A stretch of 17,321 bases of DNA from Actinomycetes bacterium (GTDB lineage Bacteria; Actinomycetota; Thermoleophilia; BMS3ABIN01). A program made the position numbers and the translations under genes. Below, piece by piece: positions 6,141-13,085 of the stretch (its first letter is position 1; each line of letters opens with the position of its first letter). The stretch lies in NCBI GenBank assembly GCA_021790075.1, contig JAJYIN010000013.1, positions 1 to 17,321 on the forward strand. Reading direction: 5' to 3'. The notes below the pieces were generated by a model. It saw only the letters and a list, made by a program, of their open reading frames with translations, had not been told where the DNA came from and searched no databases.

Positions 6141-8480
6141 ATGCGAAGCATAACCCGTAGAGATTTTCTCAAGCTGGGAGCCGCCAGCACCGCGCTGCTG
6201 GCCGTGGAAAGCCAGCTGAGCCCCATCGCCCGGGCGGTGGAGCTAGTGGATGGCGGCCGGTCCGTCAACCGGACCTCGGGGCTGCCCCGGTCCTTCCTGC
6301 CCAGCACCTGCACCCAGTGCCCGGCCGGCTGCGGCATCATCGGTTACGTGGAAGAAAGCCGCCTGGTGAAGATCGGCGGCAACACCAAACACATCAGCAA
6401 CGGCAGCTCCCTTTGCGCCCGGGGGCAGGCGGGCATCAACGCCCTCTACGACCCGGACCGCATCCTGGTGCCGCTCAAGCGTACGGGCACCCGCGGCGAG
6501 AACGCTTCCTGGAAGCCGATTTCCTGGGATGCCGCCTATGCCGAGATCGCTGACCACATGTCTTCCATCAGGGCCAATCCGTCACAGTTTGTCTACCTGA
6601 CCGACGACCTCGAGAACGACGGCCTCGGCCGCCGTTTCGCCCATGCCTTCGGTTCAGCGAACGCCCTGGGGGCGGCCGGGGTCTATGACGCCAACAAGCG
6701 CGTGGCCACCCGGCTCACCTGGGGCGCCGCCGGGGATATGCCGGATGTGGCCAACAGCAAGTACATCCTCGTTTTCGGCGCCAATCCGCTGGAGAGCCAT
6801 CCCCAGTTCGTTGGTTTCGCCCAGCGTCTCATCAACGGCATGCAGAACAACCAGGCCAAGCTGGTAGTCTTCGACACAAGGCTCAACAATACCTCGGCCC
6901 GCGCCAATGAATTTTATTACGTCAACCCCGGCACTTTTGCCTTGGTGGCGCTCTCGATGGCCAACGTCATCATGCAGGAAGGCCTTTATAACCGGAATTT
7001 CGTCGAGCAGTGGACCAACGTGAGCCCCCAGCAGCTGGCGCAGAGTCTGGCGCAGTACACGCCGGAGCGGGCCCAGGCAGAAACGGGCGTTCCCGCCGCG
7101 GTGATCCGCCGGATCGCCAGCGAGTTCGCCTCCACCTTCCCGGCCACGACCGTGTCGGACAGCATGATCTCGAACCATGTGAACGGCACCCAGACCGAGC
7201 GGGCGGTCATGCTCCTCAACATCCTTACCGGGAACATCGACAACCGCGGCGGCCTCTGCCTGCCGCGCCAGTACAATGTCGCCGACGCCCAGCCGGCGCC
7301 GCCGGCGCCGGCCCCCAGCGGGTTGGCCCAGCCGGCAAACCTGCCGCTGGCATCTCTCCAGGCAGTGGCGGAATCCCTGCCGCTGCTCAAAGACCGCCAG
7401 AAATATCCTGTCGGCGTGCTGATGACCCGCGGTTTCAACCCGGTTTATTCCAACCCGGACAACGCCGCAGTCGCGGACACGCTCAAGGATGAGACCATCA
7501 TTCCGTATCACGTCGCCGTTTCCCCGTTCATGACCGAGACCGCGGCGCTGGCGGACATCATCCTGCCGGAAACGACGTACCTGGAGGACTGGAACATCGA
7601 AGTGCGGCCCTCTCCGGAGCAGGTGCCCTTCGTGGCCCTGCGGCAGCCGGTGGTGCCGCCGCTGGAGTCCTCGAAGTCCTTCTTTGACATCAGCACCGAT
7701 CTGGCCAAGCGGGTGGGAGGCGGCATGGAGCAGTACTTTGCCTTCAAATCGGTGGAAGATTACCTGAAGGCCCGTATCGCCAGCGTCAGCGGGCTGGCCG
7801 CCGCCGGCGGGCTTGATTACCTGAAACAGCACGGCGTCTGGTACGACCCCAAGAGCAAGCCCAATTACGGCTCTTTCGCCGCCGGCGGCTTTGCCACTCC
7901 TTCCGGCAAGCTGGAAGTGGCCTCCGCCCGCATAAGCGGCCTGGGATTCCCGGCGATGCCGGCCTATGAGCCAATCACCGCGTTCACCAACCTGGAGGAA
8001 AAGGACCTGGTGCTGACGATCTTTGACACCGCCATCCAGACGGACGCCAAGACCGCCAACTGCATGTGGCTGGACGAGATTCAGCATAACAACCCGCTGT
8101 GGATAAACCCCGACACGGCCTCCAAGCTGGGCATCAAGGACGGGGACAAGGTCAAGATCCTGCGCTCAAACAAGACCAACGCCGAGGCCAAGGAACGCTC
8201 GGTTGAGACAACGGCGCTGCTCTCGGACGGGCTCCACCCGAAAGTGGTGGCGCTGGCCAACGGCTGTGGCCACACGGGCTACGGCAGCATCGCCCAAGGG
8301 GAGCAGACTCCCAAGGACAAGATCGAGAAGGTGCTCCAGAACCCCAACACCGAGCTGGTCTGGTGGGGTGAAAAGGACGGCATTGGCGTCAACGCCAAAC
8401 AGATAGTCCCCAAGGCCGTCGACCCGATCGGCGGCGGCCAGGCCTGGGGCGATGTGGTTGTCAACGTCGCCAAGATTTAG
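6141..8480 (+). CDS. Tat-exported molybdopterin oxidoreductase, catalytic subunit (PsrA/PhsA-like)
   Basis: This 779-residue protein starts with a twin-arginine signal (RRDFLK at residues 6-11, hydrophobic stretch, A-R-A near 30-32). An N-terminal [4Fe-4S] site follows: C57, C60, C64 and C92 (LCARGQAG). The rest fits the bis-MGD fold of the DMSO reductase superfamily, with NPLESHP near 215 and ETTYLEDW near 480. Length and gene order fit the PsrA/PhsA group, whose members reduce polysulfide, thiosulfate, tetrathionate or arsenate. One oddity: the segment VYDANKRVA (181-189) has Tyr182 where relatives usually have the Cys that ligates molybdenum. This may mean altered chemistry or a different ligand residue. 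The ATG at 6141 follows AAGGAG by seven bases. The substrate is unknown. Confidence 0.9.
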   Translation: MRSITRRDFLKLGAASTALLAVESQLSPIARAVELVDGGRSVNRTSGLPRSFLPSTCTQCPAGCGIIGYVEESRLVKIGGNTKHISNGSSLCARGQAGINALYDPDRILVPLKRTGTRGENASWKPISWDAAYAEIADHMSSIRANPSQFVYLTDDLENDGLGRRFAHAFGSANALGAAGVYDANKRVATRLTWGAAGDMPDVANSKYILVFGANPLESHPQFVGFAQRLINGMQNNQAKLVVFDTRLNNTSARANEFYYVNPGTFALVALSMANVIMQEGLYNRNFVEQWTNVSPQQLAQSLAQYTPERAQAETGVPAAVIRRIASEFASTFPATTVSDSMISNHVNGTQTERAVMLLNILTGNIDNRGGLCLPRQYNVADAQPAPPAPAPSGLAQPANLPLASLQAVAESLPLLKDRQKYPVGVLMTRGFNPVYSNPDNAAVADTLKDETIIPYHVAVSPFMTETAALADIILPETTYLEDWNIEVRPSPEQVPFVALRQPVVPPLESSKSFFDISTDLAKRVGGGMEQYFAFKSVEDYLKARIASVSGLAAAGGLDYLKQHGVWYDPKSKPNYGSFAAGGFATPSGKLEVASARISGLGFPAMPAYEPITAFTNLEEKDLVLTIFDTAIQTDAKTANCMWLDEIQHNNPLWINPDTASKLGIKDGDKVKILRSNKTNAEAKERSVETTALLSDGLHPKVVALANGCGHTGYGSIAQGEQTPKDKIEKVLQNPNTELVWWGEKDGIGVNAKQIVPKAVDPIGGGQAWGDVVVNVAKI

Positions 8481-8497
8481 GCAGGAAGCAAAAGTTC

Positions 8498-9154
8498 ATG
8501 GCAACGGCATTGATCAAAGGGGAAGACGGGCAGGTGGCGGAACTGGCCCGCGCCAGGGCGGGGCTGCACAGCCTGCTGGCGCGCGTGTTCAGCGCCGCGC
8601 CCACAGCCGAGCTCCTGAAAGGGGTCAAGGATCCGGAGGTGCTGTCGTCGCTGGCGGCGTGCGGGATCGCCTTTGACGAAGAGTTTCTGTCCGGCGGCGT
8701 GGAGGAGCAGATCAGGGAGCTGGCCGCCGAATTCACCCGCCTGTTTATCGGACCGGGCCCGCACATCGCCCCGTTCGAGTCGGTGTTCGTGCGCTCACCG
8801 GGTGAATACCAGCCCCGGCTATGGGGTGGGGCCACGGTTGCGGTCGCCGGCTTTTACGAGGAAGCCGGCCTCAGGTTCCACGGCAGCCAGATACCGGACC
8901 ACCTGGGACTCGAGTTCGAGGCGATGGCGGCGCTGGCACGGGCGGAGGCGGAGAGCCGAGAGTCCGGGGACCGGGAAGAAGCCGGCCGGCTGCTGGAACT
9001 GGAACGCCGTTTCTGCCGGGAGCATCTCTTGCGCTGGGCGCCTGATCTGTGCCTGGCAGTGGAACGGGAGACGACCAGCGGCTTTTACCGCGGCATGGCG
9101 GCGCTGGCCCGGACCCTGGTGATGATGCCGGGCGAAGAGGATTCGATCATTTGA
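8498..9154 (+). CDS. TorD/DmsD-family molybdoenzyme chaperone
   Basis: This 218-residue, all-helical cytoplasmic protein has the two signature regions of the TorD/DmsD/NarJ-like family: FIGPGPHIAPFESVF (83-97) and PDHLGLEFEAM (133-143). Such proteins bind the Tat signal of a specific molybdoenzyme and hold it for cofactor insertion before export. It sits 17 bases after the catalytic subunit gene, so that protein is almost certainly its client. The ATG at 8498 follows AGGAAG by nine bases. The segment around 145-165 is rich in Glu, Arg and Ala and probably a long helix. I do not assign a gene symbol because the client enzyme is not TorA or DmsA. Confidence 0.9.
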   Translation: MATALIKGEDGQVAELARARAGLHSLLARVFSAAPTAELLKGVKDPEVLSSLAACGIAFDEEFLSGGVEEQIRELAAEFTRLFIGPGPHIAPFESVFVRSPGEYQPRLWGGATVAVAGFYEEAGLRFHGSQIPDHLGLEFEAMAALARAEAESRESGDREEAGRLLELERRFCREHLLRWAPDLCLAVERETTSGFYRGMAALARTLVMMPGEEDSII

Positions 9155-9191
9155 TGTCTTATTACCGGAACCCAAGGGAGGAAGTGGCACA

Positions 9192-10004
9192 ATGAAGATT
9201 CCCAAGCTGTCCAAGCCGGTGTGGGGGGTTGTCATCGTGGTAGTGGCGCTCCTGGCCGTATCGCCACTGGTGGGCATCGCCCACTTCACGACCACCAGCC
9301 CCAGATTTTGCCTCACCTGCCACGGGACCGGGGAGACCGCCGATCTGAGCCAGCGCTCGCTGGTGCATCCTGGCTACGGCAAGGTGGGCTGCATCGACTG
9401 CCATGCCCAGGACGGCGGCTATGCGCACTTCGTCACCAACGGTTACCAGGAAGGGTTCAAGGCCGAACCCGACCGGGTCAGCGAGAACTGCGTGCGCTGC
9501 CACCAGAACATGACCACCAGGAATGACACCACCGACTTCAAGTACAACGTCGACAGCATCAACATCCCGCACCAGAAGCATCTGAGCATCGGCGCCCGGT
9601 GCGCCGACTGCCACCGCAACATCGCGCATGACCTGAATATCAACCAGACGAACCGGCCGCGGATGGCCTACTGCTTCCAGTGCCATCCCAGCACCGAGAA
9701 CTGCAACAAGTGCCATCCCAACGGTCCGCCGGCGGAGAAGACCACCATCCCGCCGCCGGCCCAGCTGCCCCAGACGCCGTCCGCGGATACGGCCCAGGCC
9801 ACCTTTGAGGTCAAGTGCTCCAAGTGCCATGCGCTCTATCCGCCGGCGCTGCACAAACAGGCGGATTGGACCACCATCGTTCACCAGATGGCCGGCTTCA
9901 CCGGCTCTGACATAACTCCCGAGGACGAGGCCACCATCCTGTCATACCTGAACACGGTGGCTCCCGCCGGCGGCACCAGTACAACCGGCGCGCCCCAGCA
10001 GTAG
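9192..10004 (+). CDS. Membrane-anchored 7-heme cytochrome c (NapC-like with C-terminal mono-heme domain)
   Basis: This 270-residue protein has one N-terminal transmembrane anchor (about residues 10-31). It carries seven CxxCH motifs with first cysteines at 40, 67, 100, 137, 161, 171 and 209. The first six fall in a NapC/NirT-like part. After a Pro-rich linker (about 179-200) the last heme lies in a separate small domain, CSKCHALYPP...W226...M233, followed by ITPEDEATILSYL. That resembles a class I cytochrome c with Met233 as a possible sixth ligand. The arrangement suggests quinol oxidation at the anchor end and hand-off through a mobile terminal heme. The ATG at 9192 follows GGGAGGAAG. It is the last gene before a strong terminator and so closes the operon. 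Confidence 0.9.
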   Translation: MKIPKLSKPVWGVVIVVVALLAVSPLVGIAHFTTTSPRFCLTCHGTGETADLSQRSLVHPGYGKVGCIDCHAQDGGYAHFVTNGYQEGFKAEPDRVSENCVRCHQNMTTRNDTTDFKYNVDSINIPHQKHLSIGARCADCHRNIAHDLNINQTNRPRMAYCFQCHPSTENCNKCHPNGPPAEKTTIPPPAQLPQTPSADTAQATFEVKCSKCHALYPPALHKQADWTTIVHQMAGFTGSDITPEDEATILSYLNTVAPAGGTSTTGAPQQ

Positions 10005-10087
10005 GCACACCGCTCGGAAACCATCCGGCAGCAGCGAGGCGGCGACGGTGCGGCCGGGCAGCAGCCGGCTCTGGATGCGATGATCAA

Positions 10088-10130
10088 CGGGGCGGCCCTG
10101 AGCGCGAAGCGCTCAGGGCCGCCCCGTTTC
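10088..10130 (+). terminator. Strong intrinsic terminator ending the respiratory operon
   Basis: A perfect 18-bp stem pairs 10088-10105 with 10109-10126 around a GAA loop, followed by TTTC. The stem is very GC-rich. It lies 84 bases after the stop of the 7-heme cytochrome and before the promoter of the ATPase gene. Confidence 0.88.
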
Positions 10131-10176
10131 ATTGCCGCGGTGAAAGGCCGTCGGTTCCACGCGGGTTTCGGTGAAA

Positions 10177-10206
10177 TTGACACCCTTTTTGCCAACTTCC
10201 TATATA
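10177..10206 (+). promoter_or_regulatory. Sigma70-type promoter of the P-type ATPase gene
   Basis: TTGACA (10177-10182) is a perfect -35. After 18 bases comes TATATA (10201-10206), with overlapping alternatives in TATATATTTATAG. The local sequence is sharply AT-rich against a GC-rich background. Transcription would start near 10213. Confidence 0.72.
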
Positions 10207-10303
10207 TTTATAGTGTTTTTTTGTAGCGCCGGACGCAATAAGACGACGCGTGGCGCCGGGCGCGGGAGTGGCAAAGAGTCCGGCGCCAATTGCCGGGCGC
10301 GGG

Positions 10304-12727
10304 ATGCAAATGAGCCGACCTGACGATGAAATGAAGGGCCTTACAAAGGCCGAGGTTAAACAGCGCGTAGCCTCAGGCGCGGTCAACAGCGCGCCCGAAC
10401 GCGGCAGCCGCTCCGTGGCCGCCATCCTGCGCGAGAATACGCTGACCCTCTTTAACGCCATCCTTGGTTTCCTGCTTGTGCTGATACTTGCCGTGGGGGC
10501 CGTCCGCGACGCCCTGTTCGGCTTCGTGCTCGTCGGCAACATGCTGATCGGCACCATCCAGGAGCTTCGGGCCAAGATGACTCTTGACCGCCTGTCGGTC
10601 CTGAGCGCCTCCAAGGCCGTCGTCATTCGCGACGGCAGTGAGGCGAGCATCGATCCGTCCGAAGTCGTGCAGGACGACATCATCAGGATCAAGCGGGGCG
10701 ATCAGGTCGTTGCCGACGGCGATGCGCTCCATTGCCAGGGGCTGGAGATCGACGAAGCCCTGCTCACCGGTGAATCCGAGCCCGTGGTCAAGGCGCCGGG
10801 CGATAAGTTGCTATCTGGTAGTTTCGTGGTGGCCGGTGCCGGCGTTTACCATGCTACCGGCGTCGGCAGCAATGCCTATGCCCACAAGCTGACGGCGCAG
10901 GCCCGCCGCTTCAAGCTGACCCATTCCGAGCTGCGCGCGGGCATCAACAGGATCCTGACCGGGGTTACCTGGATCATCATACCCACGGGCCTGCTTCTTT
11001 TCTGGCGGGAACTGGGCCTGTCGAATTTCGCCGATTCTGTAGCGGGGACGGTAGCGGCCATGGTCGGGATGATACCCCAAGGCCTGGTTTTGTTGACAAG
11101 TATTGTATTTGCAGTCGCAGTGGTGGCCCTTGGCAAGCGCAAAGTGCTTGTCCAGGAGTTGCCGGCCGTGGAGGGCCTGGCGCGCGTGGATGTCGTCTGC
11201 TTCGACAAGACGGGCACCCTGACCGAGGCGGGGCTGCAGTTCGACAGTCTTCAGTTGCTGCCGGGAACGCATGGGCAGGGGGAGGAAGAAGCTGGAGCTG
11301 CCCTGGCCGCCCTGGCAGCCGATCCGTCGTCGCGCAATCCGACTATGGACGCCATCGCCGCCGCCTGCGAGCGAGGCGGGCCGGGCAAGATTTCCGGGGC
11401 CGGAGAAACAGGCCGCAGGGTCCCTTTTTCCTCGGAGCGGAAATGGAGCGCGGTTACGATCGCCGGCCGGACATGGGTCCTGGGCGCGCCCGAGATAATC
11501 CTGGCGGAACTGAGCGGCTCGGCGGGCGGCAGCGCCGATCCGGCCCGCCAGGCCGGCGGCAGCGCCGCCGAAGTCCTCGAGCGGGTCGAGGCGTCGGCGC
11601 GGACCGGGAAACGGGTCCTGCTGCTGGCGATCCTTCCCGGGGAGATCGAGGGTGATTCGCTGCCGGAAGGGCTGGAGCCGGTGGCGCTGGTCTTTCTCGA
11701 AGAGAAGATGCGCGGCGACGCAGCCGCGACCTTGCGCTACTTTGCCGAGCAGGGCCTGGCGATCAAGGTCATCTCGGGAGATAACCCGGCCACGGTGGCC
11801 GCGGTGGCGGGCCGGGCCGGGTTGGACGTACCGGGCGGGCCTGTTGATGGCGGCGCGCTGCCCGCTGATGAGGATGGGCTTGCCCGTGTCATGGAAGACC
11901 GCGCCGTCTTCGGCCGGGTGACTGCGCAGCAGAAACAGGCGATGGTGAAAGCGCTTCAGTCGAAAGGGCACACCGTGGCCATGACGGGGGACGGCGTCAA
12001 TGACACGCTGGCGGTGAAGGAAGCCGACATCGGGATAGCCGTGGGCGCCGGAGCGGCGGCCCCGACCAAGTCTGTGGCCGAGCTGGTGCTGCTTGACGGG
12101 CGCTTTGCCACCATGCCGGGGGTCGTCGCCGAGGGCCGCCGCGTTATAGCAAATATGGAGCGGGTCGCCTACCTTTTCATAACCAAGACGAGCTATGCGG
12201 CCCTGCTCGCCATCGCCATAGGCGTCATTGGCTGGCCGTATCCCTTTCTCCCCCGGCACCTGACCCTGGTCGACGCGATCACGATCGGCGTGCCGGCATT
12301 CTTCCTCGCTCTGGCTCCCAGCAGCGAGCGGTACCGCCCGGGGTTCGTCCGGCGCGTTCTTCACTTCTCCATCCCGGCCGGGGCGCTGCTGGCGGCCACG
12401 ACCCTGGCGGTTTACGCGCTTTCCCGGTCTGCCGGCGCCGACCTCACCCAGTCGCGGACCGTGGCGACGATCACGCTGTCCATCATGGGGCTGGGAGTGC
12501 TATCGATCCTTGCGCGGCCGCTCTCCCTGTGGCGGATCCTGCTCATCATGGCGATGATCGGCGGACTGGTCCTGGCCGCGGTGGCGCCGTTCGTCCGTCA
12601 GTTCCTCGAGTTTGAGTTCCCACCGGGGGCCCTCCTCTGGGAATCGTTTGGCCTGGCCCTGGCAACCATCGCGCTGCTGGTGATCGGGATGAAGATAACG
12701 GGGTGGAAGCCGCGCGGAAAGGGTTAG
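10304..12727 (+). CDS. CtpE-like P-type cation ATPase
   Basis: This is a P-type ATPase of about 807 residues (825 if it starts at the upstream GTG 10250); neither start has a clear ribosome binding site, and family homology begins near GLTKAEV. Counting from 10250, the actuator motif TGES is at 173-176, the phosphorylation motif DKTGT at 319-323 and the hinge TGDGVND at 579-585, so the catalytic parts are intact. About eight to ten membrane helices flank them. The strings VQELPAVEGLARVDVVC and VAMTGDGVND closely match Mycobacterium tuberculosis CtpE as I recall it, a protein linked to calcium uptake. In helix M4 this protein reads MIPQGLVLL, with Gln277 where CtpE and SERCA have the ion-binding Glu of PEGL. 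The transported ion is therefore uncertain. It is a single-gene unit with its own promoter. Confidence 0.88.
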   Translation: MQMSRPDDEMKGLTKAEVKQRVASGAVNSAPERGSRSVAAILRENTLTLFNAILGFLLVLILAVGAVRDALFGFVLVGNMLIGTIQELRAKMTLDRLSVLSASKAVVIRDGSEASIDPSEVVQDDIIRIKRGDQVVADGDALHCQGLEIDEALLTGESEPVVKAPGDKLLSGSFVVAGAGVYHATGVGSNAYAHKLTAQARRFKLTHSELRAGINRILTGVTWIIIPTGLLLFWRELGLSNFADSVAGTVAAMVGMIPQGLVLLTSIVFAVAVVALGKRKVLVQELPAVEGLARVDVVCFDKTGTLTEAGLQFDSLQLLPGTHGQGEEEAGAALAALAADPSSRNPTMDAIAAACERGGPGKISGAGETGRRVPFSSERKWSAVTIAGRTWVLGAPEIILAELSGSAGGSADPARQAGGSAAEVLERVEASARTGKRVLLLAILPGEIEGDSLPEGLEPVALVFLEEKMRGDAAATLRYFAEQGLAIKVISGDNPATVAAVAGRAGLDVPGGPVDGGALPADEDGLARVMEDRAVFGRVTAQQKQAMVKALQSKGHTVAMTGDGVNDTLAVKEADIGIAVGAGAAAPTKSVAELVLLDGRFATMPGVVAEGRRVIANMERVAYLFITKTSYAALLAIAIGVIGWPYPFLPRHLTLVDAITIGVPAFFLALAPSSERYRPGFVRRVLHFSIPAGALLAATTLAVYALSRSAGADLTQSRTVATITLSIMGLGVLSILARPLSLWRILLIMAMIGGLVLAAVAPFVRQFLEFEFPPGALLWESFGLALATIALLVIGMKITGWKPRGKG

Positions 12728-12757
12728 CAGAGTCCTGCCCCGCCCGCTCTTTTATTG

Positions 12758-12763
12758 TAAGAT
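12758..12763 (+). promoter_or_regulatory. -10 box of the SRP RNA promoter
   Basis: TAAGAT at 12758-12763 ends six bases before the predicted 5' end of the SRP RNA at 12770. The -35 position (12735-12740, CTGCCC) is a weak match. The placement relative to the RNA end is what supports the call. Confidence 0.5.
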
Positions 12764-12769
12764 ACTATT

Positions 12770-13040
12770 GACCGTGCTAGGCGGGGAGCTAGCGGTGCCC
12801 TTTACCCGCAATCCGCTATAGCGGGGCATCAATTCCCACCTTCGGGGCGGGCTTGCGGGGCCAGTGGCCTTGCCGGCGGCGTTGAAGGCCAGGTCCTGCG
12901 CAATGGAACGTCGTGAACCCCGTCAGGTCCGGAAGGAAGCAGCGGTAAGCGATCTCTTTCATGTGCCGCAGGGTTGCCTGGCTGGAGCAATCGGCCTGGC
13001 GCACGCCCGGAAGCCTTGTTTCAACGGTGGGTGCACGGTC
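12770..13040 (+). ncRNA. ffs: Signal recognition particle RNA, long Alu-containing bacterial type
   Basis: This is the RNA scaffold of the signal recognition particle, which binds Ffh and targets nascent membrane proteins. The ends pair perfectly: GACCGTGC (12770-12777) with GCACGGTC (13033-13040), giving about 271 nucleotides. The 5' part holds the Alu-domain strings GGCGGGGAGCTAGCGGTGCC and CGCAATCCGCTATAGC, very close to the Bacillus-type long SRP RNA. Domain IV is visible as GTCAGGTCCGGAAGGAAGCA (12924-12943) with the conserved GGAA tetraloop region and AGCAGCGG. The gene lies directly upstream of dnaX, the order known in B. subtilis (scr-dnaX). Confidence 0.95.
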
Positions 13041-13057
13041 ATACAAATGAACGCAAG

Positions 13058-13085
13058 GGCAGGCAGGCCTGCCGGATCGGTTTTT
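13058..13085 (+). terminator. Hairpin plus U-tract between SRP RNA and dnaX
   Basis: GGCAGG (13058-13063) pairs with CCTGCC (13068-13073) around CAGG; seven bases later comes TTTTT (13081-13085), immediately before the dnaX ATG. The gap before the U-run makes it an imperfect terminator. It may end SRP RNA transcription in part, or help process it from a shared transcript. Confidence 0.4.

Noticed and set aside
6654..8087. Long open frame on the minus strand opposite the molybdoenzyme gene
   Set aside because: It is a GC-rich antisense shadow with low-complexity Arg/Gly/His composition, no domains, and no start signal; the plus-strand gene is certain.
10811..12364. 517-codon open frame opposite the P-type ATPase gene
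   Set aside because: Antisense shadow produced by high third-position GC; no recognisable motifs.
12864..13085. In-frame 74-codon extension at the N-terminus of dnaX
   Set aside because: It lies largely on the SRP RNA gene, and the known DnaX N-terminus begins at the ATG at 13086.
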